Of a stretch of 44,792 nucleotides of DNA, positions 9,620 through 16,917 are shown in pieces. The notes beneath the pieces are model-generated. The model saw only the letters and a list, made by a program, of their open reading frames with translations, was not told where the DNA came from and did not search any database. The first letter of the stretch is position 1. Each line of letters begins with the position of its first letter. The stretch lies in assembly GCA_016178045.1 (NCBI GenBank), contig JACOUE010000014.1, positions 1-44,792 of the forward strand, in the 5' to 3' direction. The translations under genes and the position numbers were made by a program. This DNA is from Chloroflexota bacterium (GTDB taxonomy: Bacteria > Chloroflexota > Dehalococcoidia > SM23-28-2 > JACOUE01).

Positions 9620-9867
9620 CGCAATGCGCAGGCGTGGGGTCTGAGGAGAAAAATAGGCGGCGCCCCGGCGACGGGGCGCAGCTTACAAAACCGCCAACTA
9701 CTCAGGCCCCGGCTCCGCGAGATGTCGGGGAATACGGGGCCGCTATATAGTGAGGTGCTGGCCCAGCCAGGGTCGGCACGGCTAAATTCGCCGGGCGCTT
9801 GGCCCCTCACGGCCTCACAAAGTATTCGGGGCAGGGTTTCGCGGCCACTGCCCCGGATGCTTTTTTA
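9620..9867 (+). ncRNA. Possible structured non-coding RNA ending at a terminator
   Basis: The 447-base gap 9500-9946 has no convincing gene. It holds nested complementary arms: GGGGTCTGAG (9636) with CTCAGGCCCC (9701), GGCGG (9656) with CCGCC (9691), a hairpin CGCCCCG-GCGA-CGGGGCG (9661-9678), a ten-pair hairpin GTGCTGGCCC/GGGTCGGCAC (9755-9779) enclosed by GTGAGG/CCTCAC, and a terminator at 9828-9866. I recognise no known family (not tmRNA, SRP RNA or RNase P RNA). It could also be a long leader. Confidence 0.35.
9828..9866 (+). terminator. Rho-independent terminator
   Basis: Stem GGGGCAG (9828-9834) pairs with CTGCCCC (9848-9854), followed shortly by a run of six T at 9861-9866. Confidence 0.6.
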
Positions 9868-9874
9868 GCCCCCG

Positions 9875-9883
9875 TGGTATACT
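9875..9883 (+). promoter_or_regulatory. Extended -10 promoter element
   Basis: TGGTATACT, a TGn extended -10 box, about 63 bases before the ATG at 9947. Confidence 0.55.
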
Positions 9884-9946
9884 TCCCCAGCAGAGCCCCG
9901 GTCCGGCTCCTTCCATCAGGTCCGCTCATACCCGCAGGAGGTCCCC

Positions 9947-10792
9947 ATGACTTCGCATTCTCTGCGCGTGGGCAGCGTCGAAATCGTCGAGTTCCTGGAT
10001 ACGCCCATGGCCTTCCCCTTCGGCGCCTTCTTCCCCAGCGTCCCCGCCCAGGAATTCGAGGCCTACAAACAAGTATACCCTCAGTCCCACGCCCCGGACG
10101 GCCGCTTCCAGACCTACGCCCAGTGCTACCTAGTGCGCTCGGACGGCCGCACGGTCCTGGTTGACACCGGCGTGGGCCCGGGACCGATCGAGTGGCTGGG
10201 CGGCGCCGGCGGCAGGCTCCTCGACGACATGAGCGGCAAAGGCGTAAAGCTGGAAGACGTCGATACCGTCGTCTTCACCCACCTCCACGGCGACCACGTC
10301 GGCTGGAACGTGCGGCGCGAAGGGGGCGGCTACAGGGCCACCTTCCCGCGCGCCCGCTACTTGGTCCCCCAGGCCGACTGGGACCACTTCACCTCCCCGG
10401 CCATGCTGGAGCAGTCGGGCGCCAAGCAAACCGTGGTGCCCTTGAAGGGACTGGGGGCGCTGGACCTGTTCTCCGGCGAGATCACCCTAGCGGAGGGCGT
10501 GACCACCATTCCCACGCCCGGCCACACCCCCGGGCACACCAGCGTTCTCGTTTCCTCGCAGGGAGAGCGCGCTATTATCACCGGCGACCTGGCCCACCAC
10601 CCGGCCCAGGTCGACCAGACGGAGTGGTGCAGCGCCTTCGACGGCGAGTCGCCCCAGGCCATCGAGAGCCGGAGCAAGGTCTTCGAACAGCTGGAGTCGG
10701 AGGGGCTTACGGCGGCCATCTGCCATTTTCCGCCCCCGGGCTTCGGCAAGCTGGTGCGGCTCGAAGGCCGGCGCGTCTTCCGGGCGCTGTAG
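9947..10792 (+). CDS. Metallo-beta-lactamase fold hydrolase (lactonase-like)
   Basis: 281 residues. The zinc signature THLHGDHVGWN (about 107-117) and the later TPGHTPGHTSV and ITGDLAHHP mark the two-metal hydrolase fold. The spacing and the QCYLVRSDGRTVLVDTGVGPGP segment resemble the N-acyl-homoserine lactonase/quorum-quenching-like branch, but the substrate is unproven. A ribosome-binding site GCAGGAGG precedes the ATG. It stands alone behind a terminator and its own promoter, with the cupredoxin gene following at 10850 behind a separate -10 box. Confidence 0.88.
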   Translation: MTSHSLRVGSVEIVEFLDTPMAFPFGAFFPSVPAQEFEAYKQVYPQSHAPDGRFQTYAQCYLVRSDGRTVLVDTGVGPGPIEWLGGAGGRLLDDMSGKGVKLEDVDTVVFTHLHGDHVGWNVRREGGGYRATFPRARYLVPQADWDHFTSPAMLEQSGAKQTVVPLKGLGALDLFSGEITLAEGVTTIPTPGHTPGHTSVLVSSQGERAIITGDLAHHPAQVDQTEWCSAFDGESPQAIESRSKVFEQLESEGLTAAICHFPPPGFGKLVRLEGRRVFRAL

Positions 10793-10813
10793 GCCCACCG
10801 GGCCACCTGCCGG

Positions 10814-10822
10814 TGCTACAAT
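10814..10822 (+). promoter_or_regulatory. Extended -10 promoter element
   Basis: TGCTACAAT, 27 bases before the TTG start at 10850, with AGGAGG between. Confidence 0.55.
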
Positions 10823-10849
10823 AGCCTTGGGCCACCAACAGGAGGCCGT

Positions 10850-11281
10850 TTGCACCGCGCCGCCCCCTATACGCTTATTGTCGCCGTAGCCATCCTCGCG
10901 GCCGCCGCTGGTATAATAGCTGGCGTGGCCCTGATGGCGGTGGCGATGTCCGGCCACTGGGGCATGATGGGCTCGGGTATGATGGGCCGCGGCAGCAGCG
11001 GCGAAGACCAACCCGCTATCGTCTCCACCGCGAACGAGATTACCGTCGAGATCCGCGACTTTACCTTCACCCCCGGGAACCTGACAGTGGACGCCGGGAC
11101 CAGGATCACCTGGGTCAACCGTGACTCGGCTCCGCATACAGCCACCGACCGCGCCGGCGACTGGGACACGGGCGGGCTGGACAAGGACGAGAGCGCCAGT
11201 CTCGTCTTCGATTCGCCGGGGACCTACAGCTACTACTGCGTTTACCACCCCGACATGACGGCCAGCCTCAAGGTACGCTAA
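10850..11281 (+). CDS. Membrane-anchored cupredoxin (plastocyanin-like)
   Basis: 143 residues. TTG is chosen as start because AGGAGG lies at the right spacing. An N-terminal hydrophobic segment (about 8-33) is a signal anchor, then a methionine/histidine-rich stretch GHWGMMGSGMMG that may bind copper. The cupredoxin domain follows: FTFTPGNLTVDAGTRITWVN, SAPHTAT with the first copper His, and YYCVYHPDM giving Cys, His and Met ligands of a type 1 copper site. It probably acts outside the membrane in electron transfer or copper handling. Confidence 0.85.
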   Translation: MHRAAPYTLIVAVAILAAAAGIIAGVALMAVAMSGHWGMMGSGMMGRGSSGEDQPAIVSTANEITVEIRDFTFTPGNLTVDAGTRITWVNRDSAPHTATDRAGDWDTGGLDKDESASLVFDSPGTYSYYCVYHPDMTASLKVR

Positions 11282-11361
11282 GCGCCAAGGTCTTCCAGGC
11301 GCCGTTGCGAATTTAGCTGCGGCGTTCAACCCGCAGGGTGGGATCAGAATCGACCCTGAAC

Positions 11362-11384
11362 GTTAAAAGCCTCGGCTTTAGGCA
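11362..11384. terminator. Possible bidirectional terminator
   Basis: Short stem AAAGCC-TC-GGCTTT between the convergent cupredoxin and mrp genes. The stem is only six pairs, so support is weak. Confidence 0.35.
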
Positions 11385-12479
11385 TTACGCGCCGGCGGCG
11401 GTCTGGGCGAAGAACTGCTGCACGCTGGCCTTCGCCGCTACCTTCTGGGCGATGGCCATGAACGCTTCCGTCACCGGCGACTCAGGGTCGCTCTCGACGA
11501 TAGGGACGCCTTCGTCGCCGCCCTCGCGCACCCGCACATCCAGCGGGATCTCGCCCAGGAAGTCGAGGCCGAGCTCCTCCGCCGCCTCCTTGGCGCCACC
11601 GTGCCCGAAGATATCCGTCCGCTCGCCGCAGTGGGGGCAGAGGAAGTAGCTCATGTTCTCGATCACGCCGAACACCGGCACCTGCATCCGCTCGAACATC
11701 ATCACCGCCTTGGTGGCGTCCTCCAGGGAGACCGCCTGGGGCGTGGTGACGATGATCGCGCCGGCGATGGGCGCCTCCTGGGCGGCGCTCATGGGGGCGT
11801 CGCTGGTGCCGGGCGGCAGGTCGATGATGAGGTAGTCGAGGTCGCCCTGCTCGGCCCAGGCGACGTCGTGCAGGAGCTGGCGTACCCCGGTGCCGATCAT
11901 CGGGCCGCGCCAGATGACGGCGGCCCCCGGCTTCAGGACGAAGCCGATGGAGGCGAGCCTGACGCCGTACCGGTCGACCAGGGAGAGGCCCTGGTCGGCC
12001 TGGAACCCCTGCTTGAGGCCCATCATGGTGGGGAGGTTGGGGCCGGTGATGTCCGCGTCCAGCAGGCCGACGCTCGCTCCGTACCTGGCGAGGGCGACGG
12101 CCAGGTTCACGGCTACCGTGGACTTGCCCACGCCCCCCTTGTTGGAGGCCACGGCGATGATGTTGCGCACGCCCTCCACCGGCCGCGGCCCCTGGCCGGC
12201 GACGTGAGAGCGAACCTCGGCGCCCATCTCCACCGTCACACTCTTCACCCCGGGGACGTCCTTGAGCGCCTCCTCCGCCGACTTCTGGAGCTCGTTGCGG
12301 ACGGGGCAGGCGGGCGTTGTCAGCACGAACTTGAAGGTGACGTTCCCGTCGTCGATGCGGAGGTCGCGGATCATTCCCAGGCTGACGATGTCGCGGTGCA
12401 GCTCGGGGTCCTTGATCTCGCCGAGGGCGCGGAGGACGTCCTCCTGGGAGACGCCGTCGTGTCGCTGTCCTTCGCTCAT
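11385..12479 (-). CDS. mrp: Mrp/ApbC family iron-sulfur cluster carrier P-loop ATPase
   Basis: 364 residues. An N-terminal MIP18/DUF59 domain (about 10-90, LGEIKDPELHRDIVSLGMIRD) is followed by a ParA/MinD-type ATPase with Walker A KGGVGKST (about 115-122) and DADITGPNLP. The dimer-bridging CxxC that holds the cluster is FLCPHCGE. These proteins carry Fe-S clusters to target enzymes. The start overlaps by four bases the stop of an upstream SufR-like regulator, giving a tidy Fe-S two-gene operon. Confidence 0.93.
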   Translation of the reverse strand: MSEGQRHDGVSQEDVLRALGEIKDPELHRDIVSLGMIRDLRIDDGNVTFKFVLTTPACPVRNELQKSAEEALKDVPGVKSVTVEMGAEVRSHVAGQGPRPVEGVRNIIAVASNKGGVGKSTVAVNLAVALARYGASVGLLDADITGPNLPTMMGLKQGFQADQGLSLVDRYGVRLASIGFVLKPGAAVIWRGPMIGTGVRQLLHDVAWAEQGDLDYLIIDLPPGTSDAPMSAAQEAPIAGAIIVTTPQAVSLEDATKAVMMFERMQVPVFGVIENMSYFLCPHCGERTDIFGHGGAKEAAEELGLDFLGEIPLDVRVREGGDEGVPIVESDPESPVTEAFMAIAQKVAAKASVQQFFAQTAAGA

Positions 12480-13135
12480 GATCCCTTCGCTTCGGTTTGT
12501 TCAGCGCTGCCGACGATGAAGCGGCAGCTCTCGGCGCCCCGGCTCATGAACTGGGCGCACTCAGTGTCGCTCCCGAGAAGCCGGCTGAGGAGGGCGACGT
12601 GCCAGTCGCAGGTCTCGTCGTGGCTTTCGGCGACCTTGCGGTAGACGCAGTTGTAGTCGATGATCTCGTACCTGCCCTCCGACTGTTTCCACTCGGCGAA
12701 GCCGCCCTCGTCGTGCAGGATCTGGGCGACGGCGACCACCCGGTCGGGCAGGGCCTTGCCCTCCACCTTGGCCGCGTACTGGGCGGCGACGCGGTCGACC
12801 ATCTTCTCGAACAGTAGCTTCTTCTTCTCCGCCGGGGTGAGGCCGGCGATCTCGTCGCTCTCCAGGAAGCAGACCTCGGCCAGCAGCAGGTTCGCCAGCT
12901 GCTCGTAGCGCTTGGGGAACATCTCCTGCCCCTTGTCGGCCAGGCTGAACACGTAGTGCGGGCGGCCGGTGGGCCGGCGCACCTCGTGCGACTTCACCAG
13001 GTCGTCGCGGCCGAGCGCGGCCAGGTGCTGGCGGACGGTCATGCGGGCCAGGCCCAAAGCGTTGGCCAGCTGGTCTACAGTGCTACCGCCGCTGCGCTTG
13101 AGGTGGGCGAGGATCTGGCTCTTGGTGGTCTGCAC
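12476..13135 (-). CDS. SufR-like winged-helix regulator with a Cys cluster site
   Basis: 219 residues. The N-terminal helix-turn-helix (about 5-60: ILAHLKRSGGSTVDQLANAL, MTVRQHLAALGRDDLV) is of the SufR/DeoR-ArsR kind. The C-terminal half has four cysteines, in YNCVY, ETCDW, TECAQF and ESCRF, matching the pattern that binds an Fe-S cluster in cyanobacterial SufR. It probably senses cluster status and controls mrp, which it overlaps. A TATACT box lies near 13165-13171 on the minus strand. The exact family name is by analogy. Confidence 0.82.
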   Translation of the reverse strand: MQTTKSQILAHLKRSGGSTVDQLANALGLARMTVRQHLAALGRDDLVKSHEVRRPTGRPHYVFSLADKGQEMFPKRYEQLANLLLAEVCFLESDEIAGLTPAEKKKLLFEKMVDRVAAQYAAKVEGKALPDRVVAVAQILHDEGGFAEWKQSEGRYEIIDYNCVYRKVAESHDETCDWHVALLSRLLGSDTECAQFMSRGAESCRFIVGSAEQTEAKGS

Positions 13136-13240
13136 GGGAGTAACGCCGGGGTCGTTTTATCGTTTCTAGTATACACGAAGGCCTTTAGCGGTGCACGCAA
13201 AACGGCATTGAAAAAGTGGATAATTTGTTTACCTTATTTA

Positions 13241-13269
13241 TTGACACGCTCCTTCCCTGCCGCTATAAT
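13241..13269 (+). promoter_or_regulatory. Near-consensus sigma-70 type promoter
   Basis: TTGACA (13241-13246), a 17-base spacer, TATAAT (13264-13269). Both boxes match the bacterial consensus exactly. It drives the small gene at 13341 through a leader of about 65 bases with GGGAGGTGG before the ATG. Confidence 0.85.
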
Positions 13270-13340
13270 CCATAGTCCTAGACGTAACGTAATAACTATG
13301 ACAAGCATCTTAGAGGAGGAGCGAACGGGAGGTGGAACCG

Positions 13341-13625
13341 ATGCGTAAAGGTATAGCCGCCGAAATAAGCCAGCCCAAGGTCTCGGAGTGCCGCCACCAC
13401 TGGATCATCGACAGCCCGCGCGGCACCGTCAGCCGCGGCCGCTGCAAGCTGTGCCGCGCCGAGCGCGAGTTCCGCAACTCGACGCCTGACGGGTACTGGG
13501 ACAGCGACCGCTCCAGCGACTACTCGAGCTGGGGCTCAGCCCGTTCCGTCCCCACGACCAGCGACGACGAAGAGATGTCGATGGCCGGCGGTTCCCGTCG
13601 CGGCGGCCTGGCCCTCGCACTATAG
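13341..13625 (+). CDS. Small putative zinc-ribbon protein, unknown function
   Basis: 94 residues from the ATG favoured by GGGAGGTGG; a GTG nine bases earlier is possible. The N-terminal half has CRHHWIID and then CKLCRAEREFRN, so a C-x3-H (or C-x2-H) and a CxxC could hold one zinc. The C-terminal half is acidic and Ser/Tyr rich (DGYWDSDRSSDYSSWGS) and probably disordered. I do not recognise a named family. A perfect promoter suggests strong expression. A hairpin at 13649-13666 follows the stop. Confidence 0.68.
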   Translation: MRKGIAAEISQPKVSECRHHWIIDSPRGTVSRGRCKLCRAEREFRNSTPDGYWDSDRSSDYSSWGSARSVPTTSDDEEMSMAGGSRRGGLALAL

Positions 13626-13647
13626 ACTCACGCAGACGATAGACCCG

Positions 13648-13674
13648 CCCCCGGCTCTTGCCGGGGCTTTCGTT
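13648..13674 (+). terminator. Probable terminator hairpin
   Basis: CCCCGGC-TCTT-GCCGGGG followed by CTTTCGTT, between the small zinc-ribbon gene and pyrD. Confidence 0.5.
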
Positions 13675-13697
13675 CGCCCGCCGCTCGCTCCTTCCCG

Positions 13698-13703
13698 TAT
13701 AAT
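13698..13703 (+). promoter_or_regulatory. -10 box of pyrD
   Basis: TATAAT overlaps the upstream candidate ATG (13702), so transcription would start near 13710. This favours the ATG at 13714 and a nearly leaderless mRNA. Confidence 0.5.
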
Positions 13704-13713
13704 GCGAGCGGAT

Positions 13714-14655
13714 ATGCACCTCAGAGTCGACCTCGCGCCCAAGGGTAAGCGCAGCCTGGTTCTCGACAACCCCGTGATGACCGCCTCGGGCTGCTTCGGC
13801 AACGGCCTCGAGTTCGCCAAGATCTTCGACATCGAGCGTCTGGGCGCCATCGTCAGCAAGGGCGTCACGTTGAGGCCGCGCCAGGGGAACCCTCAGCCCC
13901 GAATCGTCGAGACCGCCGCGGGCATGATCAACTCCATCGGCCTCCAGAACATCGGCGTCGAGGCGATCGTGCGCGATGTCGCCCCTATCTGGGCAACCTG
14001 GCGCGTCCCGGTCGTCGTCAACATCGCCGGGGAGAGCATCGAGGACTACGCCGAGCTGGCCCACCACCTGGACGGCGTGGCCGGCGTGAGCGGGCTGGAG
14101 CTGAACGTCAGCTGTCCCAACGTTGCCAGCGGCCTGGAGTTCGGGTGCGACCCGGAGATGGCGGCGGCGGTCACGCGGGCCGTTTCGCAAGAGACGACGC
14201 TGCCCGTCCTCGTCAAGCTGACCCCCAACGTGACCGACATCGTCGCCGTGGCGAAGGCCGTAGTGGAGGCGGGGGCGGACGCCCTCACCCTGATCAACAC
14301 CTTCCCTGCGTTGACCATCGACATCGACAAGCAGCGGCGGGCGCTGGGGTGGGGCTCCGGCGGCCTCTCCGGCCCCGCCCTCAAGCCCATCGCCCTCAAG
14401 ATGGTGTACGAGGTCGCCGCCGCCGTTGAGGCCCCCATCATCGGCTGCGGGGGCATCGTCTCCGCCGGCGACGCCGTCGAGTACTTCATGGCCGGGGCCA
14501 CGGCGGTGCAGATCGGCACAGCCACCTTCGTCAACCCGCGGGCGCCGCTGGACGTGCTGGAGGGCATCGGGGCGTACCTGAGCCAGCAGGGGATCGAGGA
14601 CCTGCGGGAGCTGGTCGGCGCGGCCCTGCCCACCCCCAGGCCGGCTGCCGGCTAG
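13714..14655 (+). CDS. pyrD: Dihydroorotate dehydrogenase, type 1B catalytic subunit
   Basis: 313 residues from the second ATG; an ATG four codons earlier lies in a -10 box. The FMN barrel shows NPVMTASGCFGNG, SKGVTLRPRQGNP, the catalytic-cysteine loop ELNVSCPNVASG and the FMN phosphate region GCGGIVSAGDAVEYFMAGA. A Cys catalytic base marks class 1, and the pyrK gene at 8708 marks subtype 1B, which uses NAD+. It lies apart from the rest of the pyr operon and is followed six bases later by an unknown gene. Confidence 0.94.
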   Translation: MHLRVDLAPKGKRSLVLDNPVMTASGCFGNGLEFAKIFDIERLGAIVSKGVTLRPRQGNPQPRIVETAAGMINSIGLQNIGVEAIVRDVAPIWATWRVPVVVNIAGESIEDYAELAHHLDGVAGVSGLELNVSCPNVASGLEFGCDPEMAAAVTRAVSQETTLPVLVKLTPNVTDIVAVAKAVVEAGADALTLINTFPALTIDIDKQRRALGWGSGGLSGPALKPIALKMVYEVAAAVEAPIIGCGGIVSAGDAVEYFMAGATAVQIGTATFVNPRAPLDVLEGIGAYLSQQGIEDLRELVGAALPTPRPAAG

Positions 14656-14661
14656 GCGGCC

Positions 14662-15243
14662 ATGCTCCGCGACTCCCAGCTCAACGTCTACGTCGTCGGC
14701 TCCGACCTGAGCCCGCGCCTCCGCGAGCGCCTCCAGGCCCAGGTGCAGTCGGCCCTGCGGGCGCTGCCCCCCTGGGCCTTCGCCCTCCTCGGGCAGCGGC
14801 TCGAGCGGCTGGGCCAGCCCAGCTTCACCCTGGTGGTGGAGCCGCAGCGGGAGGCCGCGCCGAAGGCGCTGACCTTCGGTACCCTGGGCGAGAAGCCGGC
14901 CGTGCGCCTGCTGCCCCTCCTGCGCGGCGAGGCCATCGACTGGCGCCAGGACCGGCGCTACCTGGCGGCGAAGGCGGTGGCCTACCTGTGCACCCCCGGC
15001 CGCGACGAGGACAAAGGGTTCTGGTCGCGCTGGGAGGACGCCTGCCGCGCCGACGACCTGCCGGGGCGGGCCGCCGGGGCCGACCAGCGCTGGCGGGGGG
15101 CCACGCCCCTCGACCTGCTGATCGAGATGTTCGCCGCCTACGCCCTGAACGCGAAGGACGAACGGTGGTCGCAGATGCCGTCAGTGCGTCGCTTCTTCGA
15201 GGAGTGGGTGGCGACGGCTTCGGGGGCCGGGCCTCGCAGTTGA
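14662..15243 (+). CDS. Unknown protein downstream of pyrD
   Basis: 193 residues, starting six bases after the pyrD stop and so probably co-transcribed. I do not recognise the family. The first half reads as an alpha/beta domain (LNVYVVGSDLSPRLRERL, FTLVVEPQ); the second has conserved-looking aromatic segments, KGFWSRWEDACRADD and LDLLIEMFAAYALNAKDERW. There is no signal peptide or membrane segment. High GC and smooth codon use indicate a real gene. It ends about 36 bases before tRNA-Pro. Confidence 0.7.
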   Translation: MLRDSQLNVYVVGSDLSPRLRERLQAQVQSALRALPPWAFALLGQRLERLGQPSFTLVVEPQREAAPKALTFGTLGEKPAVRLLPLLRGEAIDWRQDRRYLAAKAVAYLCTPGRDEDKGFWSRWEDACRADDLPGRAAGADQRWRGATPLDLLIEMFAAYALNAKDERWSQMPSVRRFFEEWVATASGAGPRS

Positions 15244-15279
15244 CCCCCTGCCGTTTCGGGCCTTACGATGGCCGTGGGT

Positions 15280-15356
15280 CGGGGTGTAGCTCAGCCTGGT
15301 AGAGCGCCTGGTTTGGGGCCAGGAGGCCGGCGGTCCGAATCCGCCCACCCCGACCA
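15280..15356 (+). tRNA. tRNA-Pro (anticodon TGG)
   Basis: The acceptor stem CGGGGTG pairs with CACCCCG. The D-arm has GCTCAGCCTGGTAGAGC; the anticodon stem CCTGG/CCAGG holds the loop TTTGGGG with TGG at 34-36; the T-arm is GGCGGTCCGAATCCGCC. Discriminator A and an encoded CCA end the gene. Confidence 0.95.
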
Positions 15357-15359
15357 GTT

Positions 15360-15845
15360 TCATAAGCCGAGCGGCAGCAAACGCTGGAACCAGAGCCACA
15401 GGCGCCCAACCCACGGCGTCTCCGGGGAATAGTCCCAGCTAATGATCTTCTCTGGCTCCACTACCACCGTCACCTCTTCCCCCTGCTCAATGTCATCTCG
15501 CTGACCCCGCAGATAGAAAAAGCCGCCGATGATCCCGAGGTACCGTCGCGCCAGGGCCACCGCCAGCACCGGCCGTTCAGGCTCGATGGTCGCGCGGCCC
15601 TGCACGATGACCGCCCGGTAGGGCGGCCACTCCTCCTGGACGGAAATGACTACCCTGGGGTCGCGGTGAATGTTACCGACCTTGACGCTGGTGCCGCCGG
15701 TACGCATGTAGAACCTGCCATCGCGGGAGACGTACCAGATGGGCGTGGGCACAGGCATACCGTCATCGCTGCGTGTGATCAGGACGGCAAGGCGCCTGCC
15801 CTGCAGGAAGCGCTCTATCTCTTCTGGCGTCATTCGACGCGGCAT
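15360..15845 (-). CDS. PPOX-class flavin-binding protein
   Basis: 161 residues of the pyridoxamine-phosphate-oxidase-like split barrel. Typical segments are RRLAVLITRSDDGMPVPTPIWY, FYMRTGGTSVKVGNIHRDPRVVISV and GRATIEPE. Members bind FMN or F420 and reduce or sense varied substrates; which applies here cannot be told. The C-terminal tail WVGRLWLWFQRLLPLGL is amphipathic and may touch the membrane. The gene ends three bases from tRNA-Pro on the other strand. Confidence 0.8.
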   Translation of the reverse strand: MPRRMTPEEIERFLQGRRLAVLITRSDDGMPVPTPIWYVSRDGRFYMRTGGTSVKVGNIHRDPRVVISVQEEWPPYRAVIVQGRATIEPERPVLAVALARRYLGIIGGFFYLRGQRDDIEQGEEVTVVVEPEKIISWDYSPETPWVGRLWLWFQRLLPLGL

Positions 15846-15918
15846 GTCGAAGCCTCCCCGGTTTTGTACGTTTCATCACAATTTACATGATCCGTGGTTA
15901 GGGCGCACCTCCCTACGG

Positions 15919-15948
15919 TTATCGAGCTCATCAAGGTTGGGATACAAT
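15919..15948 (+). promoter_or_regulatory. Possible promoter of the methyltransferase gene
   Basis: TTATCG, 18 bases, TACAAT (15943-15948); the -10 box is 11 bases before the ATG at 15960. Confidence 0.4.
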
Positions 15949-15959
15949 GGCGATGCGCT

Positions 15960-16748
15960 ATGCCGTCTCCCGAGGAGAAGACCCCCGTGCGTCGACCTGG
16001 CCGACACCCCGGGCCCAGACCGAGCGCAGCGGTGGCCCCCCAGCTGCCGATGATCGTCAGCCCCGCCATCGCCGACGCCCGACGGCTGCGCCACTTCGTA
16101 GCCTTCGTAAGACCCCGCCGCGAGGACGAGGTGCTGGACGTGGCCCCCGGCACGGGCCTCCTGGCGGGCATCTTCGCCCGGAGGGTGCGGGCCGTGGCCG
16201 TGCTCGCCGGCGACGCGGGCCCCGCCCGCCTGCGCCGCCGCCGCGACGTCACCCTCCACAAAGGCTCGCCCGAGGCCGTCCCCTTCGCCGACGACTCCTT
16301 CGACATCGTCAGTTGCGGCAGCTCCTTCCACCACCTGCCGTCGCCCAAGGAGGCGCTGGCGGAGATGGCGCGCGTCTGCCGCCCTGGCGGGCGCCTCGTG
16401 CTGGAGGACATCGTCGCCTCGGAGCAGACCGTCCGCGCCCGCTACCAGGACCGGCTGGAGAAGCTGCGCGACCGCGCCCACCCCGGCTACTTCCGCCTGA
16501 GCGAATTCGTCACGCTGCTGGGCCAAGCCGGGCTTCCCGTGCGGCGGGTGGAGACGCACGACCTCCCCCGCGAGTTCCACGAGTGGCTGATCGGGGCGCG
16601 GCCGTTGCCACAGAAGGTGGAGCTGATGCGGCGCCTGATGACGGGGGCCCAGGAGGCCGACCTCAGCGGCCTGGACATCCACCCCATGGACGACACCATC
16701 CTCTTCACCCAGCGCATCGCCTGGATCATCGCCGAGAAGCCCGACTAG
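15960..16748 (+). CDS. Class I SAM-dependent methyltransferase (UbiE-like)
   Basis: 262 residues; the ATG just after a TACAAT box is preferred to one 22 codons upstream. The SAM-binding motif is VLDVAPGTGLLAGIFA (about 56-71), followed by ESVPFADDSFDIVSCGSSFHHLPS-type motifs (seen as VPFADDSFDIVSCG and FHHLPSPKEALAEMARVCRPGG). This layout is that of ubiquinone/menaquinone-type or small-molecule methyltransferases. The acceptor is unknown. The N-terminal 20 residues are basic and proline rich. Confidence 0.85.
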   Translation: MPSPEEKTPVRRPGRHPGPRPSAAVAPQLPMIVSPAIADARRLRHFVAFVRPRREDEVLDVAPGTGLLAGIFARRVRAVAVLAGDAGPARLRRRRDVTLHKGSPEAVPFADDSFDIVSCGSSFHHLPSPKEALAEMARVCRPGGRLVLEDIVASEQTVRARYQDRLEKLRDRAHPGYFRLSEFVTLLGQAGLPVRRVETHDLPREFHEWLIGARPLPQKVELMRRLMTGAQEADLSGLDIHPMDDTILFTQRIAWIIAEKPD

Positions 16749-16776
16749 GTCAGGCCTGCCGCTCCCGCGTACCCCC

Positions 16777-16840
16777 GTCATTCTGCGCCTGGCGGCAGGC
16801 TCAGCGAAGAATGTAGACCCTTCGCTTCGCTCAGGGTGAC
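16777..16840. repeat. GTCATTCTG-type repeat with a nested GGCAGG element
   Basis: GTCATTCTG at the left and CAGGGTGAC at the right, with AGCGAAGAATG inside. A CGCCTGGCGGCAGGCT segment interrupts the left arm, where the usual element reads on directly; this looks like one repeat inserted in another. Confidence 0.6.
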
Positions 16841-16866
16841 AGCACGGCGGTGGTAAGATGGAAGCG

Positions 16867-16898
16867 GCCTGCCCGCCTGCGGGCAGGCCGGCAGGCTT
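16867..16898. repeat. CCTGCC/GGCAGG palindrome upstream of the aldehyde dehydrogenase
   Basis: CCTGCCCGC-CT-GCGGGCAGG, flanked by GAAGCGG and GCTTC. The same family appears at 34578, 35503, 37545 and 42363. Confidence 0.6.
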
Positions 16899-16917
16899 CG
16901 AATCGGAGGTGGGCGCG

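Noticed and set aside
9600-9867. tmRNA, SRP RNA, RNase P RNA or 6S RNA
   Set aside because: None of the hallmark sequences (tag frame with CCA end, GGAAGCAG loop, GAGGAAAGTCC) is present on either strand.
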